Positions 42,802 through 51,632 of a stretch of DNA of 64,000 nt are shown here, piece after piece. The translations under genes and the position numbers were made by a program. The stretch lies in NCBI GenBank assembly GCA_002315375.1, contig DCHR01000056.1, forward strand, positions 20,180 through 84,179. Reading direction: 5' to 3'. The notes under the pieces were generated by a model, which saw nothing but the letters and a program-made list of their open reading frames with translations, made no database searches and was not told where the DNA came from. How positions within the stretch are numbered: position 1 is the first letter of the stretch; every line of letters begins with the position of its first letter. The DNA comes from Treponema sp. UBA1747 (GTDB lineage: Bacteria > Spirochaetota > Spirochaetia > Treponematales > Treponemataceae).

Positions 42802-44784
42802 CTATTTAAGTTTTTCAGCTTTCTTTTTCTTTTTCATTTCGTACTGACTTTCATCAGCACGTGCCAGAAGTTTTTCAAGATCTGTATCCCGGTTTGTAAA
42901 TTCGACAACACCCATACTAACCGAAACGTCACAAGGCAGATTCTTCCGTTTTGCCATTTTACTGACAGTTTCCTGAACCTGTTTATATTTCTTTTCAAAA
43001 TCTTTTGCGGTTATTTCACCGGAAATAACTGCAAATTCATCTCCACCAAGACGACCAATAACATCATTCAAGGAGAAAACACGTTTCAAGGCTTCCGCAA
43101 TACATTTAATTGCTTCATCTCCGGTCTGGTGTCCGTATGTATCATTAATAGTTTTCAGACCGTCCATATCACAGAAGAAAACGGTTCCTTTTCTGATCAT
43201 CGACTGAGTCAATGCGAGAATCTGCTTTCCATTAAACATAAAACCACGACGATTGAAAACCTGTGTCAGTTCATCTGTCTTGGAAGTTTCATTCAGCTGG
43301 GAATTATCCATAACCAGATTTTCATTGATTTTTGAAAGTATCAGATTTTCTTCCTGTTTTCTCGTGAACTCATAACTGGAAGCAATAGCGGCAGAAAATT
43401 CTTTTATGTAAATAATTCCCTGGTAATAATTCTGATCCGCGAGTTTTATAATCATATAACCGTACTGTTTGTTTCCGTAAAAAATAGGTTCAACAGTATA
43501 TCCGTCATAATCGAGATTAAAAACAGTTTCAGGAACCAGCATTTTTTTAGGATTAAAGCGGATTTTAGGATTAACCAGTTCTTCTCCATTTTCACGGTCC
43601 AAAACCATGGAGAGTTCAACTTCCTGAGGAAGATAAAAATCATCATCCTTGTTGTTTTCAATCGGATCATCAAATAAAACTACTGCCATACGACGAACAT
43701 CAACAGCAAACAGGATCTGCTTGAAACGGGTAAAAAGGTCTGTAAGAGTTTCTGATACCTGAAGAACATCAAGAAGCATATAAATATTCTTTTTATCCTC
43801 AGCATTCTTCAAATATTCATCAAGACTCTGACTTTTCAGGATATTTTTCCGGAGAACTGCATATCCATTTTCATCAAGATAATCATTATGGAAATCGCCT
43901 TTGGCAATACAGCCACAGGACTGCCGGTAAACGTTTTTCAACTGAAGAAGATTTTCTTCAGGAATATTCTCGCCCTTAAGTTTTCTATAAATCAGATCAG
44001 CTGAAGTCCAGCCCTGATTCCAGATCTGCTGGCTTACGGTTGTCATAGTAGGTTCAATCATATGAGCATGAATTGAATCATCAAAACCGGTGACAATAAC
44101 ATCTTCCGGGACAGACACACCTATCTTTGAGAAATAATTGTATATTCCTACAGCCATAAGATCATTTGCACAAATAATTGCATCAAAAGGAATATCTTCC
44201 TTCGTTTTGAATTCCTTCATGGCTGTTTCGCTTGAATACGAAGTAAAGTTTCCTTCATAAACAAGACTTTCATCATATGGAAGATTATTTTCCTGTAAAC
44301 AGAATTTATAACTTTCGAAACGTTCCCGTGCTTCGTTAGAACTAGTTCCATTTGCTGACATAAATGCTATTTTTTTGCATCCATGTTTTTCTATAAGATG
44401 TTTGAAAAGCTGGGAATAAACACCGGAAGAGTCAGTTCTAAGATAGATAGAACCGGGAATATCCAGTCTGGCACCAATAGAAATAACTGGTTTATGAGAA
44501 ATGCCCTGAAGCCAGCCGGAAAATGTTTCAACAGAAACTGAACTCAGGAAAAAAGAACTGACTACAATTACTGCATCAATGGAATCTGATTCCAGAAGAC
44601 GGAGCCCCGCCCAATACTGATATTCGAAAAAACCGTAAGGGAGGTTGGGAAGTTTTACCTGACACATAATCGTGTTGACTTCCTTATTATCTTCCCTAAA
44701 GTATGCTTTTATCCCGGCTACGAGTTCCCTCATATATTCACCGGATAAATCCAAAAGCATTACGGCAATGTTCATTTTCTTCAT
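42802..44784 (-). CDS. Diguanylate cyclase with LacI-type periplasmic-binding-like sensor
   Basis: The 660-residue protein has an N-terminal half (1-290) of the LacI/PurR ligand-binding fold without its DNA-binding helix: MNIAVMLLDLSGEYMRELVA, FDAIICANDLMAVGIYNYFS, GFDDSIHAHMIEPTMTTVSQ. A middle region with GAF-like segments (VDVRRMAVVLFDD) leads to the GGDEF domain: TDELTQVFNRRGFMF, FFCDMDGLKTINDTYGH, and RLGGDEFAVISG near 580. No RxxD inhibitory site is seen five residues before GGDEF. The absence of signal peptide and membrane helices makes it a cytoplasmic c-di-GMP synthase that probably responds to a sugar-like ligand. Confidence 0.9.
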   Translation of the reverse strand: MKKMNIAVMLLDLSGEYMRELVAGIKAYFREDNKEVNTIMCQVKLPNLPYGFFEYQYWAGLRLLESDSIDAVIVVSSFFLSSVSVETFSGWLQGISHKPVISIGARLDIPGSIYLRTDSSGVYSQLFKHLIEKHGCKKIAFMSANGTSSNEARERFESYKFCLQENNLPYDESLVYEGNFTSYSSETAMKEFKTKEDIPFDAIICANDLMAVGIYNYFSKIGVSVPEDVIVTGFDDSIHAHMIEPTMTTVSQQIWNQGWTSADLIYRKLKGENIPEENLLQLKNVYRQSCGCIAKGDFHNDYLDENGYAVLRKNILKSQSLDEYLKNAEDKKNIYMLLDVLQVSETLTDLFTRFKQILFAVDVRRMAVVLFDDPIENNKDDDFYLPQEVELSMVLDRENGEELVNPKIRFNPKKMLVPETVFNLDYDGYTVEPIFYGNKQYGYMIIKLADQNYYQGIIYIKEFSAAIASSYEFTRKQEENLILSKINENLVMDNSQLNETSKTDELTQVFNRRGFMFNGKQILALTQSMIRKGTVFFCDMDGLKTINDTYGHQTGDEAIKCIAEALKRVFSLNDVIGRLGGDEFAVISGEITAKDFEKKYKQVQETVSKMAKRKNLPCDVSVSMGVVEFTNRDTDLEKLLARADESQYEMKKKKKAEKLK

Positions 44785-44868
44785 AAACCGAATATCCTGT
44801 ACAGAATTATACCGAAAATAACCTGTTTTTTCGAGTAGGTCAGAAAAAAATCTGCCGATAATAAAAAT

Positions 44869-45618
44869 ATGAAAACATTTAAGACACTGACTGCTTTTTT
44901 TCTTCTATCCGGCTTAATTTTACAGGGACTTTCGGCCCTGGATGTTTACAAAGAAAAAGCCACTGCATCCTTTTACGGCGCTGATTTTCACGGGAAAAAG
45001 ACTTCCAACGGTGAATTTTTTGATATGCTCGATTATACCTGTGCAAACAAAGAGCTTCCCTTTGACACTATTCTGAAAGTCACAAATCTGGCCAACGGAA
45101 AAACTGTTGAAGTCCGTGTAAATGACCGGGGACCGTTTGTAATCGGAAGAGATATAGATCTTTCAACACAGGCAGCAATCGACCTGGAAATGACGAAATC
45201 AGGACTGGCCGAAGTAAAGCTTGAAATAGTCAAAATGGGACCGGACACCAAGCTTTCCCGCGATACTGCGGCAAGCGCAAAAAGAATCATGGCCACAAAA
45301 ACAGAAGCAGCAAAACCTGTTGTTTCTGAAACAAAAACAGAAAATCCGGTTAAAACAGAAACCTCGCCTTCAAAGCCGATTCCCACCGGAAAAACATGGG
45401 ATATTCAGGTAGCTTCTTTTTCTTCCAGAGAAAATGCAACTGCTTTTGCAAAAAAGCTTTCAAAACAGGGATTCTCAAAAATCGTTTTCCAGACCACAAA
45501 AAAAGGAATTATCCGCGTTGTGGTAAGCCGGATTCCAAGTGAAAACTTAACGGCCGCACAGAATAAACTCCGCGCGGCCGGTTACAAAGACTTTGTTGTA
45601 AGGGAACGAAAAAACTAG
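44869..45618 (+). CDS. rlpA: RlpA-like septal ring protein with DPBB and SPOR domains
   Basis: The 249-residue protein has a signal peptide (LTAFFLLSGLILQGLSA). A double-psi beta-barrel follows (ATASFYGADFHGKKTSNGEF, LPFDTILKVTNLANGKTVEV, VNDRGPFVIGRDIDLS). After a Thr/Lys/Ala linker a C-terminal SPOR domain (TWDIQVASFSSRENATAFAK and on) binds denuded septal peptidoglycan. In Pseudomonas RlpA is a lytic transglycosylase. It converges with fabF, overlapping by 4 bp. Confidence 0.92.
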   Translation: MKTFKTLTAFFLLSGLILQGLSALDVYKEKATASFYGADFHGKKTSNGEFFDMLDYTCANKELPFDTILKVTNLANGKTVEVRVNDRGPFVIGRDIDLSTQAAIDLEMTKSGLAEVKLEIVKMGPDTKLSRDTAASAKRIMATKTEAAKPVVSETKTENPVKTETSPSKPIPTGKTWDIQVASFSSRENATAFAKKLSKQGFSKIVFQTTKKGIIRVVVSRIPSENLTAAQNKLRAAGYKDFVVRERKN

Positions 45619-46883
45619 ATTTTTTTCAGAACAACTGCACCGTTGTGTCCGCCAAAACCAAGGGAAACACTGGCAGCAGCAGTTACATCACACTTTACAC
45701 CTACTTTCGGTGTGTAGTTCAAATCACAGCCGCCTTCAACATCAGGGTTTTCCAGATTGATTGTTGGAGGCACAAAGCCTTCTTCAATTGCCTTTACACA
45801 GAACAATGCTTCAATGGCACCAGCAGCGCCAATCATATGACCTGTTTCACTTTTTGTTGAAGAAATGTGAAGGTCTTTTGCATAATCCCCGAATACAGTC
45901 TTTACAAGCTGGCTTTCGCTTGAATCATTTGCATGAGTTGAAGTTCCGTGGGCATTGTAGTACTGGATTTCTTCAGGTTTCATTCCGGCCTGTTCAAGTG
46001 CCATCTTAAGAGCTTCGGCGCCCCAGTGTCCGTCAGTACATGGAGCGGTAATATGATAAGCATCTGAAGTTGAAGCGCAACCTGCAACTTCTGCATAAAT
46101 GCGGGCTCCGCGGGCAACTGCGTGATCATAATCTTCCAGAACCAGAACAGCAGCACCTTCAGCCATAATGAAGCCGCATCTGTCCCGGTCAAAAGGACGG
46201 CAGGCAGCTTTGGGATTATCGTTATAACCGGTAGCAAGAGCAGTAAGGGCTGTATATGCACTCAGGTTCAGAGCCGTAATATTTGCGTCAGCACCTGAAG
46301 CAAGACATACATCAACACGTCCCGATTTTATCATGTCACAGGAAAGACCGATGGCATCAGTTCCCGAAGAACAGGCTGTTGATAGAGTCCATGCCGGTCC
46401 GTTCATATTCAGAAGAATGCTTACATTGGCGGCTGCTTCATTATTGATAATCATTGGAGCTGTCATTGGAGGAACTTTTGTGGCCCCGAAAGCTGGATTC
46501 AGAAGACGTTTGTAGGCATCTTCGCAGGCATCATTTGTTCCGATTCCAACACCGGTTACGATTCCGCATTTTGGTCCGCCGAAGTTTCCTTTGTCAGTTT
46601 CTGAAGGAAGAGTGAAACCTGCGTCTTTTACAGCTTCCATAGAAGCTCCAACAAGAAACTTAGTTGAACGGGCCATTTTGCGCACCAGTTTGCGGTCCAG
46701 GTTATATTCATCAAGAGAAAAATTCTTTACTTCACCTGCAATCTGAACTGTATGCTGTGAAGCATCAAAGAGAGTAATTTTATCGATTCCGGTTACACCG
46801 TTTTTAACATTTTCCCAGGTTTCCTTTACATTATTTCCGCAAGGGCTTACACAACCCAAACCGGTTACTACTACACGTCTCAT
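45615..46883 (-). CDS. fabF: 3-oxoacyl-ACP synthase II (FabF type)
   Basis: Condensing enzyme of fatty acid elongation, 422 residues. The catalytic triad is visible: Cys in TACSSGTDAIG, His in NAHGTSTHANDSSE, His in ETGHMIGAAGAIEA. The start MRRVVVTGLGCVSPCGN and the end VSLGFGGHNGAVVLKK are typical. An acyl-CoA synthetase gene lies 21 bp upstream on the same strand, so the two may be co-expressed, for example to modify fatty acyl chains. Confidence 0.93.
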   Translation of the reverse strand: MRRVVVTGLGCVSPCGNNVKETWENVKNGVTGIDKITLFDASQHTVQIAGEVKNFSLDEYNLDRKLVRKMARSTKFLVGASMEAVKDAGFTLPSETDKGNFGGPKCGIVTGVGIGTNDACEDAYKRLLNPAFGATKVPPMTAPMIINNEAAANVSILLNMNGPAWTLSTACSSGTDAIGLSCDMIKSGRVDVCLASGADANITALNLSAYTALTALATGYNDNPKAACRPFDRDRCGFIMAEGAAVLVLEDYDHAVARGARIYAEVAGCASTSDAYHITAPCTDGHWGAEALKMALEQAGMKPEEIQYYNAHGTSTHANDSSESQLVKTVFGDYAKDLHISSTKSETGHMIGAAGAIEALFCVKAIEEGFVPPTINLENPDVEGGCDLNYTPKVGVKCDVTAAASVSLGFGGHNGAVVLKKI

Positions 46884-46904
46884 TTTTATTCCTTTAAATT
46901 TGAA

Positions 46905-48599
46905 TTAGAAATCCTGCTGGATGTTTTCTTCATCCTTTCCCTGATCCTTTTCGCGAATTTCAACACGGCGAATTTTTCCGGAAATTGTTTTTGGCAGTTC
47001 TTCAACAAACTCAATAATACGCGGACACTTGTAAAGCGCTGTCTGATGTTTTACATAATCAAAGAGTTCAACTTCAAGTTCGTGACTTGCTTTATATCCC
47101 TGGGAAAGAACAATTGTTGCTTTTACTGCCTGACCTCGTTTTTCATCAGGAACACCTGTTACTGCACATTCAAGAACAGCCGGATGTTTCTGGAGAACCG
47201 ATTCAACCTCAAATGGACTGATACGGTAACCTGAAGATTTGATGATGTCATCCTTGCGTCCAACGAACCATACATAACCGTCTTCATCCATTGTTACTGT
47301 ATCACCGGTATGATAAACATCTCCGTAGAAAGCATTGGCTGTAAGAGTCTGGTCTTTGTAATATCCGATAAGAAGTCCGTGAGGATGGCCGTTTTCTACG
47401 TGGATTACCAGTTCCCCTACTTCACCGTATGGAACAGGTTTTCCGTTTGAGTTCACAACTTCTACATCATACTGAGGACTTGGTCTTCCCATTGAACCCG
47501 GTTTAATAGGTGTATCCATAAAGTTTCCGCAGATGATTGTTGATTCAGTCTGTCCGTAACCTTCGTAGATTTTCTTTCCTGTCTGTTCAATGAACTTGTC
47601 GTAAACGGCACCGTTCAGTGCTTCACCGGCAGTACTGAAACGAAGAACTGTTGAAAGGTCGTATCTTGTAAGATCCTGGCGGATAAGGTAACGGTAAACT
47701 GTTGGAGGAGCACAGAAAGTTGTAATTCCGTACTGAGAAATCATTTTGAGCATCTTGTCCGGACGGAAAGAACTCATATCGTAAACAAACTGAGCTGTAC
47801 CACAAATCCACTGGCCGTAAAGCTTTCCCCAGGTAGATTTTGCCCAGCCGGTTTCTGCAATTGTAAGATGAAGTCCGTTATCAACTACTCCGTGCCAGTA
47901 TTTGGCTGTAACAATATGCCCGATAGGATAAAGGAAATTATGAAGAACCATTTTTGGATAACCGGAAGTTCCCGATGTGAAGTACATAAGCATAGGATCT
48001 TCATTATGGGTTGCCAGGTCTCCTACAGGACGAGGGAATTCAGGAGCGTGTTTTGCTACTTCTTCATGATAATCAATCCAGCCTTCACGTTTCTGTCCTA
48101 CAGTCATAAGCATTTTTACAGAAGGTGATGTTGGCAGAGTCTTTTCAATTTCTGCCTGAAGTTCAGGAATATCAGCTGTGATAATCATTTTGATTTCAGC
48201 AGCATTATTGCGGTATTCAATATCGTGAGACAGAAGCTGTGCGGTTGCAGGTACAGCAATTGCTCCGATACGATGGAGAGCCATCATTATGATCCACCAT
48301 TCGTAACGGCGGCGAAGCATAAGCATTACTGCATCACCTTTTTTTATACCGAGTGTTGTAAGGAAGTAAGCGGTTCTTTTAGACTCAAGGGAAATATCCT
48401 CAAAGGTAAAGGTCTTTTCTTCACCGTTGTCGTCAATCCAAACCATGGCGCGCTTATGAGGCTCAGTAATTGTATACCGGTCTACAATGTCATAAGCAAA
48501 ATTAAAATTTGCAGGAGTCTTAAAACGACAGTTTGCCTTAAGATCTGCATAATCCACAAATTCTCTATCGTCTACCAGAAATTCATGATAAAGTGCCAT
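46905..48599 (-). CDS. AMP-forming acyl-CoA synthetase
   Basis: An ANL-superfamily enzyme of 564 residues that adenylates a carboxylic acid and transfers it to CoA. Motifs: MYFTSGTSGYPKMVLH (A3), GYGQTES (A5), YHTGDTVTMDEDGYVWFVGR (A7-A8), IKSSGYRISPFEVES and the catalytic Lys in KTISGKIRR (A10). The sequence is closest in style to medium-chain acyl-CoA synthetases and benzoate-CoA-type ligases; the substrate cannot be set. It lies upstream of fabF, with TGGAGG before the ATG. Confidence 0.9.
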   Translation of the reverse strand: MALYHEFLVDDREFVDYADLKANCRFKTPANFNFAYDIVDRYTITEPHKRAMVWIDDNGEEKTFTFEDISLESKRTAYFLTTLGIKKGDAVMLMLRRRYEWWIIMMALHRIGAIAVPATAQLLSHDIEYRNNAAEIKMIITADIPELQAEIEKTLPTSPSVKMLMTVGQKREGWIDYHEEVAKHAPEFPRPVGDLATHNEDPMLMYFTSGTSGYPKMVLHNFLYPIGHIVTAKYWHGVVDNGLHLTIAETGWAKSTWGKLYGQWICGTAQFVYDMSSFRPDKMLKMISQYGITTFCAPPTVYRYLIRQDLTRYDLSTVLRFSTAGEALNGAVYDKFIEQTGKKIYEGYGQTESTIICGNFMDTPIKPGSMGRPSPQYDVEVVNSNGKPVPYGEVGELVIHVENGHPHGLLIGYYKDQTLTANAFYGDVYHTGDTVTMDEDGYVWFVGRKDDIIKSSGYRISPFEVESVLQKHPAVLECAVTGVPDEKRGQAVKATIVLSQGYKASHELEVELFDYVKHQTALYKCPRIIEFVEELPKTISGKIRRVEIREKDQGKDEENIQQDF

Positions 48600-48698
48600 A
48601 TTTTCCTCCAGTTTTCTGTAAACTTCCTTTCGAGTATGACACGTTTAACACTTTTTGTCATTATGTAATAAAAAATAATTTTATACTTTGTATTCCTT

Positions 48699-50006
48699 TT
48701 ACTGGACAGTGAAATAAAGAATAAGTGCTCCGGAACCACGGGATTTTACCATATTTCCGTCGAAGGTTGCATTTGACGCATCTTCCAGTCGCATTGCACC
48801 AGCTTCGAGTTTATAAAGGAAGTTAACTTCTTTATCTGTTCCATCAAAGAAGAAAGTAAGGACACCGTCGTAATATTCCATTAATTTTTTAGATACAACA
48901 TATTTTGCATTTACAGTTCCACCGGATTTTGCAACTGCCGGAATAATGCTCTGGTTTACAAGCTGCTTGTTGTTTGTCCAGCGGAAAACACCGTCTTCGG
49001 TCAGAGAGATCTGTCCCCAGTTACCGCTCTTATAAACGCTTCCATGTTCAAAAACCCGGGCATAGGCATTTGTTCGGCGTTCTCTTTCGGCAGTAACGAT
49101 ATCGCTGAGACTTCCATTTATTGCCACGAAATTCAAGTCCTGTGGTTTTCCACTTTCTCCGGTATATCTGATAACAATGAATTCAGAAGATTTGTAATAA
49201 ACCACTGCAGGGATTCCTGTAAGCTGATATTCTTTTGTATCTTTCTTTACAAATCCGTTATATTCCCATGACTGATGGATATCATTAAGAGTCAAAGAAA
49301 CTTTTTTATTTTCTTCATCAATAACAAAACGGTAGGATGGATTCAATCTGGTAATATCAATGTTATTACTGTCGATAAGGGTTTTGTACAGTTCAGGATA
49401 CCAGACAGTTGAACAGACTTTTTCCATATAAATATCAGTTACTTCTTCTTCAACAATTTCTTCCCCACCAATTCGCTTTCCGGATGAATCAGTTTCAAAA
49501 AGTGCGAGATTGTAAGAGAAACACCATCCCTGGGTTCCGTCATCTGTAAGAACTCGAAGCCAGTCCCCTTCCAGTGGCTTTTTACCGGCCATTACAGCCT
49601 GACCTGTCCCCTTATATAAAACCTTAATATTTTCGCCTTTGCGGAGTCTGTAAACCTGTTTTGCGGTATTTACAGTCTGGGCGCGAATTGGAAGTCCGTC
49701 AATCTTTGCTGAAGCATAAGTATGGGCATATTCCGTAAACTTTTCAGCAGTTTTTTTTGCATCCTTAAGTTTTTCAGGTTCAGTCATCTGCCACAAAGGG
49801 ACTTCGAATTTCGCATCATCAGACAGACCTGCGACATATACATGAGAAATATTCGATTTAATATATACCGGAATAACTTCACCGGCCGCAATCTGTTGTT
49901 CCGGAAGATTCCATAAAGTAACGCTATACCCCATTACTTTTTCTTTGCAGGACATCAGAAGAAACAAAGTTGAAATCAAAACAAAAACAAAAAATGATTT
50001 TTTCAT
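48699..50006 (-). CDS. Lipoprotein with SH3-like domain
   Basis: The 435-residue protein has lipobox TLFLLMSC. About residues 117-172 read as a bacterial SH3 domain (YRLRKGENIKVLYKGTGQAV, GDWLRVLTDDGTQGWCF). The rest is beta-rich (LTEDGVFRWTNNKQLVNQS) and ends GALILYFTVQ. SH3 domains in secreted proteins often bind cell wall. A cluster of REP palindromes lies just upstream. Function unknown. Confidence 0.75.
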   Translation of the reverse strand: MKKSFFVFVLISTLFLLMSCKEKVMGYSVTLWNLPEQQIAAGEVIPVYIKSNISHVYVAGLSDDAKFEVPLWQMTEPEKLKDAKKTAEKFTEYAHTYASAKIDGLPIRAQTVNTAKQVYRLRKGENIKVLYKGTGQAVMAGKKPLEGDWLRVLTDDGTQGWCFSYNLALFETDSSGKRIGGEEIVEEEVTDIYMEKVCSTVWYPELYKTLIDSNNIDITRLNPSYRFVIDEENKKVSLTLNDIHQSWEYNGFVKKDTKEYQLTGIPAVVYYKSSEFIVIRYTGESGKPQDLNFVAINGSLSDIVTAERERRTNAYARVFEHGSVYKSGNWGQISLTEDGVFRWTNNKQLVNQSIIPAVAKSGGTVNAKYVVSKKLMEYYDGVLTFFFDGTDKEVNFLYKLEAGAMRLEDASNATFDGNMVKSRGSGALILYFTVQ

Positions 50007-50057
50007 ACATTAAGTCTAACGAAAAACAGGGGTTTTATAAAGCAAGTAAGGTTGCAA

Positions 50058-50183
50058 GGGGGACAGACCCCGAGGCAAAGGTGTGGAATGTGTGCAATGG
50101 GGACAGACCTCTGTGAGTTCAAACAGATCTATCACCTTTTGCAGGGTCTGTTCCCTTCAGAATACTCATAGGGGTCTGTCCCC
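50058..50183. repeat. REP palindrome cluster, four copies
   Basis: Copies at 50058-50071 (GGGGGACAGACCCC), about 50099-50110 (degenerate), 50144-50155 (degenerate GGGTCTGTTCCC) and 50171-50183 (GGGGTCTGTCCCC). The first two point one way and the last two the other, like bacterial interspersed mosaic elements. They sit between two divergent genes. Confidence 0.85.
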
Positions 50184-50243
50184 TCTTCGCAGTTAAAGAT
50201 TCACTTTACTGAACATTTCCCGATTTTTCAGTAAATTATCTGT

Positions 50244-50657
50244 ATGGCACAGAAAGAACTCCTTCATCAGTCGCTTTTACAGAACATCTCTTTCACTTTT
50301 TCCAGATCAGGTGGCAAAGGCGGACAGAATGTGAATAAAGTAAATACAAAAGTCCATGCTTCTATTCCCCTTTCAAAGCTTGAAGGCCTTTCCGAAAAAG
50401 AAACTGCACTTCTCAGACTGCGTTTGAAAAACAATATAAATTCTGAAATGGAACTTTTTATTGATGCCGACGATGAACGTTTCCAGGAACGGAACAGAGA
50501 AATTGCAGTAGAAAGACTCGAAGGAAAAATCCTGAAAGCCGTAATAATCCCCAAGAAACGAAAAAAAACAAAGCCAACCGCTGCCTCAAAAGAAAAACGA
50601 CTGAAAAATAAAAAAATCCGGTCACTAATCAAAGCAAACCGAAGAGTTGATCTTTAA
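50244..50657 (+). CDS. arfB: Peptidyl-tRNA hydrolase ArfB-like release factor
   Basis: A 137-residue class I release factor relative without the codon-recognition domain. The GGQ catalytic loop lies in SGGKGGQNVNKVNTKVH. A basic C-terminal tail (KKRKKTKPTAASKEKRLKNK) would enter the mRNA channel of stalled ribosomes, as in ArfB/YaeJ. The length matches that family. Its last 33 bp overlap the end of the convergent ABC ATPase gene. Confidence 0.9.
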   Translation: MAQKELLHQSLLQNISFTFSRSGGKGGQNVNKVNTKVHASIPLSKLEGLSEKETALLRLRLKNNINSEMELFIDADDERFQERNREIAVERLEGKILKAVIIPKKRKKTKPTAASKEKRLKNKKIRSLIKANRRVDL

Positions 50658-51614
50658 GAATACATTTTCACCCGCATTCAGTTTTTCTGAAGAAGAAAAA
50701 GCCGGAATATCCACTGTCAGAAGTCCGTTTTCTGAACACTGACATTTCATTTTGTACCGGATGAATCCTCCTAGAAAATTTTTAGAAACGATTTCTGCTG
50801 ATACGAAACTGCTTTCCGAAGATAAAACCTTTGATTCTTTTTGAACAGAAAACCATTCGGGACGAACCATAATTTTCTTCCCATCTATCATCAGGAAATT
50901 CGTCATTCCAGAGAATCGGGCTGCAGTTTCATCAGCCGGCTGAAAATATATTTTTTCCGGCTTATCAAACTGAAGAAGTTTACCATCACTGATAACTGCA
51001 ATATCTGAAGAAAGAGACAGAGCTTCTTCCTGATCATGTGTAACATAAATCGTTGTAATCCCAATTTTTTTCTGAATTTCCAGCAAATCTTCCCTAACCT
51101 GAACACGAAGTCTTGCATCAAGTGATGACAAAGGCTCATCCATCAAAATGATTTCCGGTTTCACCATCAGGGTTCTTCCGAGAGCAACACGCTGCTGCTG
51201 TCCCCCTGATAATTCATAAGGATAACGATCCAATAAGGAGGAAAGCTCCAGACGATTGCAGATATCATTCATTTCGATCAAGTGTTCTTTACTTTCTCTC
51301 CGGCCGAATCCGAAAAGGAGATTCTGACGAACAGTCATATGTGGGAACAAAGCAAAATCCTGAAAGACAAAACCGATTCGTCTCTGTTCAACAGGAACCT
51401 CTGTAACATCGCTTCCGCTAATAAAAATCCTTCCCGATGATGGTTTTAGAAAACCAGCCATCAGTCTGAGAATTGTTGTCTTCCCGCATCCTGATGGTCC
51501 CAGTAAAGTAGTAAAGGAACCCTTTTCAATAGAAAGAGAAAAATCAGAAAGAACAGTCGTACTTCCATATGAAAAAGAAAGATGATCTAAAATTAAAATT
51601 GAATTTTCTGCCAT
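50625..51614 (-). CDS. ABC transporter ATP-binding protein (PotA/FbpC type)
   Basis: ATPase of the import system encoded with the next two genes, 329 residues. Walker A GPSGCGKTT, Q-loop VFQDFALFPHMTVRQN, signature LSGGQQQRVALGRTL, Walker B ILMDEPLSSLDARLR, H-loop VTHDQEEALSLS. A TOBE-like C-terminal domain from about residue 235 is typical of the FbpC/PotA/CysA group. Iron, thiamine, spermidine or phosphonate substrates are possible. Confidence 0.9.
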   Translation of the reverse strand: MAENSILILDHLSFSYGSTTVLSDFSLSIEKGSFTTLLGPSGCGKTTILRLMAGFLKPSSGRIFISGSDVTEVPVEQRRIGFVFQDFALFPHMTVRQNLLFGFGRRESKEHLIEMNDICNRLELSSLLDRYPYELSGGQQQRVALGRTLMVKPEIILMDEPLSSLDARLRVQVREDLLEIQKKIGITTIYVTHDQEEALSLSSDIAVISDGKLLQFDKPEKIYFQPADETAARFSGMTNFLMIDGKKIMVRPEWFSVQKESKVLSSESSFVSAEIVSKNFLGGFIRYKMKCQCSENGLLTVDIPAFSSSEKLNAGENVFLKINSSVCFD

Positions 51615-51632
51615 ATAACCTAAAACCCTCTT

